Part shown: one piece after another, positions 16,706-25,918 of the stretch
How the letters are laid out: each line of letters opens with the position of its first letter
How positions within the stretch are numbered: the stretch's first letter is position 1
DNA from: Kitasatospora papulosa
GTDB taxonomy: Bacteria > Actinomycetota > Actinomycetes > Streptomycetales > Streptomycetaceae
Assembly: GCF_000717245.1 (NCBI RefSeq)
Contig: NZ_JNYQ01000002.1
Span: 558,001-622,000 of the forward strand
Reading direction: 5' to 3'
DNA: 64,000 nt
Program-made: the position numbers and the translations under genes
The notes under the pieces: generated by a model
What the model was told of the DNA's origin: nothing
Databases searched by the model: none
Seen by the model: only the letters and a program-made list of their open reading frames with translations

Positions 16706-16976
16706 ATGACCGGCACCCCGACGTGGCCCCTGCTCGGTGGGAGCGGTCGCGTCGGACGCGGCGGTCCACGCCTGGGACATCGCCGTGGCGACCGGCGGGC
16801 CCTCGCCGCTCACCGACGAACCGGCACGCCGTCCCGCTCCGGCGGCAGAGGAACTGGTCGAGCCGCTCCGGGGGTTCGCCCACGGCCCCGCCGTCGAGGC
16901 GGCTCCGGGTGTGGGTGACGCGACCGCGCTCCTCGACCACCTCGGGCGCGACGCGGGCCGGCGGCCGGGGAACTGA
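16706..16976 (+). pseudogene. Maleylpyruvate-isomerase-like (TIGR03086-type) protein, internally deleted remnant
   Basis: From 16737 the third reading frame encodes the C-terminal 79 residues of an actinobacterial mycothiol-dependent isomerase-like protein: GAVASDAAVHAWDIAVATG, then AAEELVEPLRGFAHGP and the terminal DATALLDHLGRDAG. An ATG at 16706 with a start-like sequence (MTGTPTWPLL) lies in a different frame 30 bp upstream. The central part, including the metal-binding N-terminal four-helix bundle, is absent. Interpretation: a deletion joined the first codons to the last 80, out of frame. The assignment of the first codons is inference. Confidence 0.6.
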
Positions 16977-17175
16977 CGGGTCCGGTGGGCCCTCGTTCGC
17001 CGGATGACCCGAACGTCCGGGCGTGGGAACGGGAGTTGGCCCCGCCTCGATCGTCGACGCATCATCACGTGGCGGATACGAAAGCGCCACGGAATCCACA
17101 ACTCGCTTCACAATTCCTCCACTTACTGCAACGCTGCTCCGTCCGGAACCAGAACCAGTAGATGGAGCGCCTCAC

Positions 17176-17670
17176 ATGGCTGAAATCCAGCCCACCACCA
17201 CCTCCGGCCCGAGTGCCGCCGCCCAGGCCGGAGGGGTGGTCGCGACCGGAACGCCCGGTACGGTCGGGCTGCCCGGACTGGCCATGAAGCGCCGCGGGCC
17301 CGTGGCGGTGTGGCTCGGTCTGCCGCTCGTCACGCTCGGGATCTACCAGCTGGTCTGGTACTACAAGATCCACAAGGAGCTGCAGCAGTTCGACCGGCGC
17401 CAGACCCTCAACCCCGGCGGAAGCGTGCTGGTCCTGATCTTCCTCGGATGGACCCTGATCGCTCCGCTGATCTCCTTCCGCAACACCGGCAGGGCCATAG
17501 CGGACGCCCAGCGGGCGGCCGGCCTGCAGGTGACGTGCAGCCCCGCCACCAGCATGTGGCTGGTCTTCGTCTTCGGCCTGAACACCTGGTACATGCAGCG
17601 CCAGCTCAACCTGGTCACCGACGCCTACCCGGGCGTCTCGGAGGGCACCCAGGTCCCCCTCGCCGCCTGA
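17176..17670 (+). CDS. DUF4234 membrane protein
   Basis: 164 aa from ATG 17176, preceded by GGAG. Residues 1-40 are a Ser/Thr/Gly-rich cytoplasmic tail; then MKRRGPVAVWLGLPLVTLGIYQLVWYYKIHKEL, the signature first helix of DUF4234, followed by a second helix (SVLVLIFLGWTLIAPLISF) and a third (SMWLVFVFGLNTWYMQRQLN). No enzymatic motif. It is a stand-alone gene upstream of tRNA-Ser, convergent with it. Confidence 0.82.
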   Translation: MAEIQPTTTSGPSAAAQAGGVVATGTPGTVGLPGLAMKRRGPVAVWLGLPLVTLGIYQLVWYYKIHKELQQFDRRQTLNPGGSVLVLIFLGWTLIAPLISFRNTGRAIADAQRAAGLQVTCSPATSMWLVFVFGLNTWYMQRQLNLVTDAYPGVSEGTQVPLAA

Positions 17671-17846
17671 GAGGCCTGAACCCCGGGGCGGCCCCGCGAA
17701 GCGTCGCGGGGCCCCGGGGTGGTCCTGAGGCCCTGGCCCTCGCACCGTCCGGCAAGCGGCGAGCAGCGGTCAGCGGTTGGTCAACGTCGAAGGGCCCCAC
17801 CGCAAGCGGTGGGGCCCTTCGACGTATTGCCCGGTGAGAGCAATGG

Positions 17847-17931
17847 CGGAGGATACGAGATTCGAACTCGTGAGGGGTTGCCCCCAACACGCTTTCCAAG
17901 CGTGCGCCCTAGGCCACTAGGCGAATCCTCC
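17847..17931 (-). tRNA. tRNA-Ser (GGA)
   Basis: Cloverleaf with GGAGGAT acceptor (5' end at 17931) pairing ATCCTCC at 17848-17854, long variable arm, anticodon loop TTGGAAA giving anticodon GGA. CCA is not encoded. Read on the minus strand. Confidence 0.95.
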
Positions 17932-18064
17932 GCGGCAAACAATACAAGACGTTGGAGGGTGCTCGCGAACACGTTCCCCGGAGATCGTTCCGGACCGTCC
18001 TCCGGGGAGGGTCGGGCGGGGGAGCGGGTGGACGGCAGGGGGCTGGGATCGGTTAAGGTGGGCG

Positions 18065-18152
18065 TCAGCCCCTCACGTGGCGCTATCTGACTGAACTCCC
18101 CCAGGGCCGGAAGGCAGCAAGGGTAGGTTGGCTCTGGCGGGTGCGTGGGGGG
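18065..18152 (+). ncRNA. ffs: Signal recognition particle RNA, small bacterial type (4.5S)
   Basis: The universal SRP RNA apical domain is visible: GACTGAACTCCCCCAGGGCC, GGAAGGCAGCAAGGGTA (the GGAA tetraloop region), then GGCTCTGGCGGGTG. Ends are defined by complementarity between CCCCTCAC near 18070 and GTGCGTGGGG near 18141-18150. It lies about 90 bp before dnaX, the usual Streptomyces arrangement. It binds Ffh for co-translational membrane targeting. Ends are accurate to a few bases. Confidence 0.93.
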
Positions 18153-18238
18153 CCCTTGCGTGTCCGGGGTGGGTCTCCCGCCGGGCGCGCGGTCCGGGGC
18201 GGGACCGGTTGTCGGTGCGCCCCGATAACCTCGTAGGT

Positions 18239-20485
18239 GTGTCGTCCCTTGCGCTCTACCGCCGCTATCGCCCCGAGTCCTTCGCCGAGGTCATCGGTCA
18301 GGAGCATGTCACTGACCCGTTGCAGCAGGCCCTGCGGAACAACCGGGTCAACCACGCGTACCTCTTCAGCGGGCCGCGCGGCTGTGGAAAGACGACCAGT
18401 GCGCGCATCCTCGCCCGCTGCCTGAACTGCGAGCAGGGCCCGACACCCACCCCCTGCGGGGAGTGCCAGTCCTGCCAGGACCTCGCGCGCAACGGGCCGG
18501 GTTCGATCGACGTCATCGAGATCGACGCCGCGTCGCACGGTGGCGTGGACGATGCCCGTGACCTGCGGGAAAAGGCCTTTTTCGGCCCTGCGTCGAGCCG
18601 GTACAAGATCTACATCATCGACGAGGCCCACATGGTCACCCCGGCAGGGTTCAACGCCCTGCTGAAGGTGGTCGAGGAGCCGCCGGAGCACCTCAAGTTC
18701 ATCTTCGCGACCACCGAGCCCGAGAAGGTCATCGGCACGATCCGGTCGCGTACGCACCACTACCCCTTCCGGCTGGTCCCGCCCGGGACGCTGCGCGGTT
18801 ATCTCGCCGAGGTGTGCGGCAAGGAAGGCAGCGTCGTCGAGGACGGCGTGCTGCCGCTCGTGGTGCGGGCGGGTGCGGGATCCGTGCGTGACTCGATGTC
18901 CGTGATGGACCAGCTGCTGGCCGGCGCGGGCGACGACGGTGTGACATACGCCATGGCGACCTCGCTCCTCGGCTACACGGACGGATCCCTGCTGGACTCC
19001 GTCGTCGATGCCTTCGCCGCGGGTGACGGGGCGGCGGCCTTCGAGGTCGTGGACCGGGTGATCGAGGGCGGCAACGACCCCCGGCGCTTCGTCGCGGACC
19101 TGCTTGAGCGGCTGCGCGACCTGGTGATCCTGGCCGCCGTGCCGGACGCGGGGGACAAGGGGCTCATCGACGCGCCGGCCGACGTGGTGGAGCGGATGCA
19201 GGCCCAGGCGTCCGTCTTCGGCGCCGCGGAGCTGAGCCGCGCCGCCGATCTGGTCAACGAGGGGCTCACGGAGATGCGCGGGGCGACCTCGCCCCGGCTC
19301 CAGGTGGAGCTGATCTGCGCCCGGGTGCTGCTGCCCGGCGCCTTCGACGACGAGCGTTCGCTCCAGGCCCGGCTGGACCGGCTGGAGCGCGGAGCCTCCT
19401 TCGCCGCGGCCGGGTCCGGCCCCGCCATGGGGTACGTGCCGGGGCCGGAGGCCCATGGAGCCGGTGTCGGGATGCCCGCCGGAGGCGCCGGCGGCGTCGG
19501 AGGCCCCGCCGCTGCCCGGGCCGCGGAGGCGGCGGCAGCCCCGGAATTCCAGCAGCCCCAGCCCCAGCAGCAGCCCCAGCAGCCCCAACCCCAGCAGGCG
19601 GTCCCGCAGGAAGCGGCCCAGCCCCAGCCCCCGCAGGCGCCGGCACCGGCAGGCCAGCGCCCCGGCGCCTGGCCCTCGGCGGCCGGTGCGGGCAGTGGCG
19701 TGGCCGGTCCCGGGAGTGGCGCGGCCGGTGCGGAACCGGCGCGCAGGCCGGGAGGCTGGCCGACCGCCTCCGCACCCGGTGGCGGCGTACCGCAGACCTC
19801 CGCGCCCGCCGTGGCCTCCGCCCCCGCTGCCCCGGCTCCCGCCCCAGCCGCGCAGGCTCCCGCCCCCGGCGGCCAGAGCATGGCGCAGGGTGCGGCCCAG
19901 GTACGGAACATGTGGCCGGACATCCTCGACGCGGTGAAGAACCGACGCCGGTTCACCTGGATCCTGCTCAGCCAGAACGCCCAGGTCACCGGCTTCGACG
20001 GCAGCACCCTGCAGATCGGCTTCCTCAACGCCGGTGCTCGTGACACCTTCACGAGCAGCGGCAGTGAAGAGGTGCTCAAGCAGGCCCTCGCCGAGCAGTT
20101 CAACGCCAAGTGGCGCGTCGACGCCGTCGTCGACCCGTCGGGAGGCGGCGGCCAGGCCCCGCAGACCGGCGGCGGTGGGGGCAGGCCCCCGGCCGCTCCG
20201 TACCAGCCCGCACCCGCGCCTCCGCCCCCGGCTCCGTCGTACGAGTCCCGGCCTGCCGCCCCTGAGCCGGCCCCGCAGCCCGCTCAGCAGCCCCCACCGC
20301 GGCAGTCCGGCCGGCCCGAGCCCTCTTCGTACGAGCGCGCCCCCGAGCCGTCGCGGGCCGTCGCGCCCGAGGACGACACCGCCGAGGCGGACGACCCCGA
20401 CCTGGTCGACTCCGCGCTCTCCGGTCATGACCTGATCGTCCGTGAGCTGGGTGCCACGGTCGTCGAGGAGTTCACCAACGAATAG
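18239..20485 (+). CDS. dnaX: DNA polymerase III subunit gamma/tau
   Basis: 748 aa from GTG 18239 (MSSLALYRRYRPESFAEVIG, the canonical DnaX N-terminus). Walker A GPRGCGKT at residues 45-52; zinc-binding cysteines CLNCEQGPTPTPCGECQSC at 61-79; Walker B IIDEAH about 123-128; sensor-1 ATTEPEKV. AAA+ and collar domains extend to about residue 385. A roughly 150-residue Pro/Gln/Ala-rich linker follows, then a tau-type domain (WPDILDAVKNRRRFTWILLSQNAQV), and a second Pro-rich tail. As the clamp loader ATPase it loads the beta clamp. No slippery A-run suggesting programmed gamma production was seen. Confidence 0.97.
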   Translation: MSSLALYRRYRPESFAEVIGQEHVTDPLQQALRNNRVNHAYLFSGPRGCGKTTSARILARCLNCEQGPTPTPCGECQSCQDLARNGPGSIDVIEIDAASHGGVDDARDLREKAFFGPASSRYKIYIIDEAHMVTPAGFNALLKVVEEPPEHLKFIFATTEPEKVIGTIRSRTHHYPFRLVPPGTLRGYLAEVCGKEGSVVEDGVLPLVVRAGAGSVRDSMSVMDQLLAGAGDDGVTYAMATSLLGYTDGSLLDSVVDAFAAGDGAAAFEVVDRVIEGGNDPRRFVADLLERLRDLVILAAVPDAGDKGLIDAPADVVERMQAQASVFGAAELSRAADLVNEGLTEMRGATSPRLQVELICARVLLPGAFDDERSLQARLDRLERGASFAAAGSGPAMGYVPGPEAHGAGVGMPAGGAGGVGGPAAARAAEAAAAPEFQQPQPQQQPQQPQPQQAVPQEAAQPQPPQAPAPAGQRPGAWPSAAGAGSGVAGPGSGAAGAEPARRPGGWPTASAPGGGVPQTSAPAVASAPAAPAPAPAAQAPAPGGQSMAQGAAQVRNMWPDILDAVKNRRRFTWILLSQNAQVTGFDGSTLQIGFLNAGARDTFTSSGSEEVLKQALAEQFNAKWRVDAVVDPSGGGGQAPQTGGGGGRPPAAPYQPAPAPPPPAPSYESRPAAPEPAPQPAQQPPPRQSGRPEPSSYERAPEPSRAVAPEDDTAEADDPDLVDSALSGHDLIVRELGATVVEEFTNE

Positions 20486-20658
20486 GGGCCCGAGCCCCGG
20501 GAGCCGGGAGCCGACCCGAGCCCTGGGAGCCGGCCCGAGTCCCGGGCGCCGATCGTGCCCTTCCCACCGGCCGTCCCTGCCGTCCCTGCCGGCCCGCGGG
20601 CTGTCCACGGAGCGGCGCCCGTCGAGGCCCCCGGCCACCGGCGGCTAGGCTGCACCCC

Positions 20659-21912
20659 GTGAAGGTCCTCGTCATCGGCGGCGGCGCCCGCGAACACGCC
20701 CTGTGCCGCTCTCTGTCCCTCGACCCCGATGTCACCGCTCTGTACTGCGCCCCCGGCAACGCCGGTATCGCAGAGGTGGCCGAACTGCACCCGGTCGACG
20801 CACTCGACGGTGACGCCGTCGCGCGCCTCGCCACCGAGCTGGGCGCCGAGCTGGTGGTCGTCGGCCCGGAGGCGCCGCTCGTCGCCGGTGTCGCCGACGC
20901 CGTGCGCGCGGCCGGCATCCCCTGCTTCGGCCCCTCGCGCGAGGCCGCCCTGCTGGAGGGCTCCAAGGCGTTCGCCAAGGACGTCATGGCCGGGGCCAAC
21001 GTCCCGACCGCCCGTAGCTACGTCTGCACGACGCCCGCCGAGATCGACGAGGCCCTGGACGCCTTCGGCGCTCCGTACGTCGTCAAGGACGACGGTCTCG
21101 CGGCCGGCAAGGGCGTCGTCGTCACGGACGACGTCGAAGCCGCGCGTGCCCACGCCCTGGCCTGCGACCGCGTGGTCATCGAGGAGTTCCTCGACGGCCC
21201 CGAGGTGAGCCTCTTCGCGATCACCGACGGCACCACGGTGCTGCCCCTCCAGCCCGCCCAGGACTTCAAGCGCGCCCTCGACGGCGACGAGGGCCCGAAC
21301 ACCGGTGGCATGGGCGCCTACTCCCCGCTTCCGTGGGCGGATCCGAAGCTGGTCGACGAGGTCATGCAGACCGTCCTGCAGCCGACCGTCGACGAGCTGC
21401 GCCGACGCGGTACGCCGTTCTCCGGACTGCTGTACGCCGGTCTCGCCATCACCTCGCGCGGTGTGCGGGTCATCGAGTTCAACGCCCGCTTCGGTGACCC
21501 CGAGACCCAGGTGGTCCTGGCCCGGCTGAAGACGCCGCTCGCGGGGGTCCTGCTCGGTTCCGCCAACGGCACCCTGGACCTCGTACCCGCGCTGAACTGG
21601 CGTGACGACGCCGCCGTCACCGTGGTCATCGCCTCGCACAACTACCCCGGCACGCCCCGCACGGGAGACCCGATCGAGGGCCTCGCCGATGTGGTGGAGA
21701 AGGATGCGCCGGACGCCTTCGTCCTGCACGCCGGCACCCGGCAGGACGGCGACGCCGTCCTCAGCGCCGGAGGCCGCGTGCTCTCCGTCACGGCGACCGG
21801 CAAGGACCTCACGCAGGCCCGGGAGCGTGCCTACACCGCCGTCGGCCGGATCCGGCTCGACGGCTCCCAGCACCGCACGGACATCGCCCGCAAGGCCGCC
21901 GAAGAGGCCTGA
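20659..21912 (+). CDS. purD: Phosphoribosylamine-glycine ligase (GARS)
   Basis: 417 aa from GTG 20659 (KVLVIGGGAREHALCRSL). ATP-grasp enzyme: GPSREAALLEGSKAFAKDVM, VKDDGLAAGKGVVV, EEFLDGPEVSLFAITDG, and the metal site IEFNARFGDPETQVV. It makes glycinamide ribonucleotide, the second step of purine synthesis. It is 173 bp after dnaX and is followed by a strong hairpin, so it is probably monocistronic. Confidence 0.97.
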   Translation: MKVLVIGGGAREHALCRSLSLDPDVTALYCAPGNAGIAEVAELHPVDALDGDAVARLATELGAELVVVGPEAPLVAGVADAVRAAGIPCFGPSREAALLEGSKAFAKDVMAGANVPTARSYVCTTPAEIDEALDAFGAPYVVKDDGLAAGKGVVVTDDVEAARAHALACDRVVIEEFLDGPEVSLFAITDGTTVLPLQPAQDFKRALDGDEGPNTGGMGAYSPLPWADPKLVDEVMQTVLQPTVDELRRRGTPFSGLLYAGLAITSRGVRVIEFNARFGDPETQVVLARLKTPLAGVLLGSANGTLDLVPALNWRDDAAVTVVIASHNYPGTPRTGDPIEGLADVVEKDAPDAFVLHAGTRQDGDAVLSAGGRVLSVTATGKDLTQARERAYTAVGRIRLDGSQHRTDIARKAAEEA

Positions 21913-21968
21913 GGCCCGAGCCCGCTCGACCCACCGCGGTGTCCGGCCCCGCCGGTCTGTCCGCCGCC

Positions 21969-22005
21969 CCTGTGCCCGGCCCTCCACGGAGGTGCCGGGC
22001 ACAGG
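21969..22005 (+). terminator. Terminator hairpin after purD
   Basis: Perfect 12-bp inverted repeat (21969-21980 with 21994-22005) with a 13-nt loop that itself can pair (CCTCC with GGAGG), 57 bp after the purD stop. Confidence 0.65.
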
Positions 22006-22388
22006 CGCGTCCGGGGCGGCCCGCACGCCGGACGAAGAGGCCGTTCCCGCGCCCGTCCGTGGCCAGTCCCACGAGTGCCGGGGCCCGCCCCTGCCCCCGT
22101 GCCCGGAACCGCAACGTCCCGGGACCACGTGCCCGGGACCGCCCCCGGGCCGCAGAAGGGGGCCGCGGTACCACCGAACGGCTGGACAGCGGCCCGTCAG
22201 CAGCTTTGACCAAAGCCATTCCATCGGGTGACGACTCGGCCATCCGGATGACGCCCGCCGAGGCCCCAACTAGGGTGCGGCGCAAGCGTTCGGGCACTTG
22301 GCCCACCGACATTGCGATGTCGGTGACGGGTGCCACAGTGGGGGAGTGACCAACACCGTCGCGGGGGCAGAGGGGGTGACCTACGACC
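22006..22388. other. Intergenic region with one palindrome
   Basis: About 380 bp with no convincing gene. It contains a perfect inverted repeat at 22304-22325 (CACCGACAT, 4-nt spacer, ATGTCGGTG). A 21-codon frame from GTG 22346 to TGA 22411 overlaps the next start but has no supporting feature. Confidence 0.4.
22304..22325. promoter_or_regulatory. Perfect inverted repeat upstream of the pseudo-peptidase gene
   Basis: CACCGACAT-TGCG-ATGTCGGTG, 9-bp arms, 64 bp before the GTG start of the next gene. Could be an operator or an RNA hairpin in its leader. Confidence 0.45.
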
Positions 22389-24107
22389 GTGTCCGGTACC
22401 GGTTCGGTTGAGGAGCTGGGTGCGCACGCAGCGCGGGCCAGGGCCGTGGCTCTTTTGCGCATCCGCAGCAGAGCCACAGCCCTGGCGATCCTGCCGGCGG
22501 CCGCCTCGGTCGTGCTGCTCGTCGCGGTGGCCCAGGGGCACATCGGTCCAGGCGTCTGGTCCACGGTCAGCTGGGCGGTGACGGCCTGCGCCGTCGTGGT
22601 CCTGCTCGTCGCCGCCGCGGTCGCCCTGGCCGTGTCGCGGGCGAGGCCGGCGGTCAGTCCGACCGTGCCCCTCACCGAGGCCGCGGCCCCCGACCTCTAC
22701 CGCCTGGTCCGGGACCTGGCCGACCGGCTGGACGTCCCCGCGCCGTCGGCCATAGAGCTCACCCCGGACTGCGACAGCTGGCTGGAGGACCGTACGCACC
22801 CCGCCGCCCGGCCGCCGGTGAAGGACGTCGCGGGGCAGCCCGGGATCAGGCGGGGCCGTCGGATCCCGGCGGCCCCCGTCCTGGTGATCGGGTCCCCCTT
22901 CCTGTGGTGGATGAGGGTCGCCGAGCTGCGCGCGGTCCTCGCCCCGGTCGTGGCGGGCACCGGGCCTTCCGCCCACCCGGACATAGCCGCCGCCCGTCGC
23001 TTCGTCCGCGGCCTCGACGCCGCTGTCGCCGACGCCGCCCTGCCCGGGCAGGGATTCGTACGCAGGATCCCCACGGCCTTCGTCGGGTGGATCGCCAAGG
23101 TGCTGCTGCGCGGCTGCCGCGGGCACGCGGCGGAGATGGAGCGCTGCGTCGCCGCCGCCGCGTCGGGGCGCGCCCACGAGGTGGACTACGGGCTGCGGAT
23201 CGCCGCCCAGGAGCAGGTCGGCCTCGCCTACGCGGGCTGGGACCGCCTGCTGACCAGGGTCGCGCTGCCGGCCTGGCGGATGGGGCGCTGGCCCTCCCGG
23301 CTCGACGCGGGCGTCGTCTCCGCGCTCACGGAGCTGTCGAGGCGCGACCGGCTGGCGGAGGGCTTCACCTCCCGGCTGGGTGAGCGCCCCGCCTGCGATC
23401 TGATCGAGGAGCCGGGCGCGGCCGACGAGGCCGCCTCGCTGCTCGCGGCCCGGCTCTTCCACGGAGGGCCCGCCGAGCCCGGTCCCGGCTGGTCCCCGGT
23501 CGACTGGCAGCAGTATCCGGACGAGGTCGTGGACCGGAAATGGCGTACGGAGGCCGCGCGTCTGCACCGGGTGCTCGACGCCATGGGGGTGGCGGCCAGT
23601 GTGTCCGTAGGGAGCCCGGGAGCGCCGGGGGCCGACGGCGTCCCCACGCTCGCCCGGGTGATCGGCCACCTCGCGGCGCCGGGCGCCGACAGCGAGGCGC
23701 TGGCGGCCGGGATCGGCGCCGCCGTCGCCCGCGAGGAGGAGCGGACGGCACCGAGGCCCGGGACCGGCGTCGCGGCGGACGGCGTGCCGGCTGCGGCGGG
23801 AACCGACCCCCTCGACCTCTGGGGGTCCGTCCCGCTCCCGCTCTTCCCCCTCCAGCCCCCTCGTACGGGCGCGGAGCTGCTCGCCGACCACGTCGTGGCG
23901 ATGGTCTGCTGCGCCGCCGTGGACACGGCGGGGGCCGCACCCGGGCTCGACTGGCTCGACGGTCCCGCGCTGCTGGTCGACGGCGGTCGCAGGTCGGACC
24001 TCGGCGCCCCGGTGCTCAGCCTCGTCGAGGACGGGGACGCGGAGCCGCTGCTCTCCTGGCTCAGCGCGGTCGGCGTGCGGACCGACAAACCCGTACGCCT
24101 GGGCTGA
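22389..24107 (+). CDS. Membrane-anchored M48-like protein lacking catalytic residues
   Basis: 572 aa from GTG 22389. Two N-terminal membrane helices (about residues 33-50 and 58-80). The region after them follows the layout of actinobacterial M48 peptidases: LYRLVRDLADRLDVPAPSAI, then a strand VLVIGSPFLWWM, then ELRAVLAPVVAGTG where M48 enzymes have ELRxVLAHELGH. The downstream AAEMERC aligns with the usual FEADR, so the third zinc ligand is lost too. The last 250 residues repeat a similar theme and are alanine-rich. I infer a catalytically dead relative of Streptomyces M48 proteases; its role, perhaps scaffolding or inhibition, is unknown. It lies between purD and purC. Confidence 0.6.
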   Translation: MSGTGSVEELGAHAARARAVALLRIRSRATALAILPAAASVVLLVAVAQGHIGPGVWSTVSWAVTACAVVVLLVAAAVALAVSRARPAVSPTVPLTEAAAPDLYRLVRDLADRLDVPAPSAIELTPDCDSWLEDRTHPAARPPVKDVAGQPGIRRGRRIPAAPVLVIGSPFLWWMRVAELRAVLAPVVAGTGPSAHPDIAAARRFVRGLDAAVADAALPGQGFVRRIPTAFVGWIAKVLLRGCRGHAAEMERCVAAAASGRAHEVDYGLRIAAQEQVGLAYAGWDRLLTRVALPAWRMGRWPSRLDAGVVSALTELSRRDRLAEGFTSRLGERPACDLIEEPGAADEAASLLAARLFHGGPAEPGPGWSPVDWQQYPDEVVDRKWRTEAARLHRVLDAMGVAASVSVGSPGAPGADGVPTLARVIGHLAAPGADSEALAAGIGAAVAREEERTAPRPGTGVAADGVPAAAGTDPLDLWGSVPLPLFPLQPPRTGAELLADHVVAMVCCAAVDTAGAAPGLDWLDGPALLVDGGRRSDLGAPVLSLVEDGDAEPLLSWLSAVGVRTDKPVRLG

Positions 24108-24324
24108 GAGGTGCGCGTGGGCGGAAAGTGCACCTGAGGTGCACGGTCGTCCGTCCACTTAGGTGGCGAAATGCGTCAGATGTCCCGGCAATACCCGGAA
24201 GATCGGGCTTCGTTCACATCAATTAGCGACGAACGGTGACGGAGTGCGTGCGTAATGTGATGTGCTGGGTTCGCGTCGGTAGGCGGCGCACCGGAGGTTT
24301 CGGGGGACGAGGGAGGGGAGCGGG

Positions 24325-25788
24325 ATGGGGGCGGAGCATATCCGGCGCTGGGAATCGGGTGCCCTCGCGCATGCCGTGAGCGACCCTTTCGGACAGGGCC
24401 CGCTGCCTTGGCTGCGCGGCAGTGAGAACTACTTCGACGACACCGGCCAGGTCGTCCCCTGGTACGCCGACGCCGCCCTGGGCCGCAGCGGCACCGGAGG
24501 CGGCACGCGCGCGGCCGACGACGTCCGCCAGCAGATCAAGGGCTTCGCCTCACCCGGGGCGGCGGCGCCCGGCGAGGCGATCGACTTCCACATCACCGTG
24601 GACCCGCCCCAGCAGTTCTCCGTCGACATCTACCGCATCGGACACTATGCGGGCGACGGCGCCGCGAAGATCACCACCAGCCCGCGGCTCTCCGGCATCG
24701 TCCAGCCGGCGCCGATGGCCGTGGAGCGCACGGTCTCCTGTCACCACTGGTGGCTCTCCTGGCGGCTGCAGATCCCGGCCTACTGGTCGGTCGGCGCCTA
24801 CGTCGCCGTGCTCACCACCGCCGACGGCCACCGCTCGCACGTCCCCTTCACGGTCCGCGACGACCACCCGGCGGACCTGCTGCTCCTCCTCCCCGACGTC
24901 ACCTGGCAGGCCTACAACCTCTACCCGGAGGACGGCCGCACCGGCGCGAGCCTCTACCACGCGTGGGACGAGCAGGGCAGGCTGCTGGGCGAGGAGGACG
25001 CCGCGGTCACCGTCTCCTTCGACCGCCCCTACGCGGGCGCCGGCCTGCCTCTGCACGTCGGCCACGCCTACGACTTCATCCGCTGGGCCGAGCGCTACGG
25101 CTACGACCTCGCGTACGCCGACGCCCGTGACCTGCACGCCGGCCGGGTCGACCCCGGCCGGTACCGGGGCCTGGTCTTCCCCGGACACGACGAGTACTGG
25201 TCGGTGCCGATGCGCCGTACCACCGAGCTCGCCCGGGACACGGGCACCTCGCTCGTCTTCCTCTCGGCGAACACCATGTACTGGCAGGTCGGCCTCGGTC
25301 CGTCGCCCTCGGGTGTCCCCGACCGTCTGCTCACCTGCCGCAAGCGCCGAGGGCCGGGGAAGTCCGCGCTGTGGCGTGAGATCGACCGCCCCGAGCAGCA
25401 ACTGTTGGGCATCCAGTACGTGGGCCGGGTCCCCGAACCCCACCCCCTGGTCGTGCGGAACGCGAGCCACTGGCTCTGGGAGGCCACGGGCGCGGCCGAG
25501 GGCGACGAGATCGACGGACTGGTCGCCGGAGAGGCCGACCGCTACTTCCCGCGCACGACGCTCCCCGAGCACGAGAGCCGCATGCTTCTCGCGCACTCCC
25601 CCTACGCCGACGGCGACGGCGCGACCCGGCACCAGGAGACCTCGCTGTACCGCGCCCCGTCGGGCGCGCTCGTCTTCGCGTCGGGCACGTTCGCGTGGTC
25701 CCCGGCCCTGGACCGACCCGGCCACGTGGACCCCCGCATCCAGCGGGCCACGGCCAATCTCCTCGACCGGATCTGCAAGAGGGACTGA
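24325..25788 (+). CDS. N,N-dimethylformamidase beta-subunit-like protein (DUF6605 type)
   Basis: 487 aa from ATG 24325, preceded by GGGAGGGGAG. The core resembles the C-terminal part of DMFase large subunits: SVDIYRIGHYAGDGA (about 95-110), DVTWQAYNLYPEDGRTGASLY (about 190-210), GLVFPGHDEYWSVPMRR (about 285-300), and the terminal SGALVFASGTFAWSPALD. No signal peptide is evident. In DMFase the equivalent aromatic/Glu residues hold iron; whether they are complete here cannot be judged by eye. Not part of a recognisable pathway here; it precedes purC with 130 bp between. Confidence 0.7.
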   Translation: MGAEHIRRWESGALAHAVSDPFGQGPLPWLRGSENYFDDTGQVVPWYADAALGRSGTGGGTRAADDVRQQIKGFASPGAAAPGEAIDFHITVDPPQQFSVDIYRIGHYAGDGAAKITTSPRLSGIVQPAPMAVERTVSCHHWWLSWRLQIPAYWSVGAYVAVLTTADGHRSHVPFTVRDDHPADLLLLLPDVTWQAYNLYPEDGRTGASLYHAWDEQGRLLGEEDAAVTVSFDRPYAGAGLPLHVGHAYDFIRWAERYGYDLAYADARDLHAGRVDPGRYRGLVFPGHDEYWSVPMRRTTELARDTGTSLVFLSANTMYWQVGLGPSPSGVPDRLLTCRKRRGPGKSALWREIDRPEQQLLGIQYVGRVPEPHPLVVRNASHWLWEATGAAEGDEIDGLVAGEADRYFPRTTLPEHESRMLLAHSPYADGDGATRHQETSLYRAPSGALVFASGTFAWSPALDRPGHVDPRIQRATANLLDRICKRD

Positions 25789-25918
25789 GCGGGCGCGTAC
25801 GCGGACACGGAGGCGGAGGGCCGGGAGTCGCCCGTCCGCAGTGCGACCCCTGGCGCCGCGGACCTTTCGCATGCGGGACAATCGGAACCACTCCTGGATC
25901 AACCTACGCGGAGGCAGC

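Noticed and set aside
19530..19900. Repetitive CAGCCCCAG-type DNA in dnaX looking like a repeat array
   Set aside because: It encodes the Pro/Gln/Ala-rich linker of DnaX in frame; units are irregular, so neither CRISPR nor mobile repeats.
18083..20638. Large minus-strand frame opposite dnaX
   Set aside because: Opposite a complete DnaX with all motifs; shadow of its GC-rich, Pro/Gln-rich linker.
22346..22411. A 21-codon frame overlapping the M48-like start
   Set aside because: GTG with a GGGGGA-type upstream sequence exists but nothing supports conservation; treated as chance.
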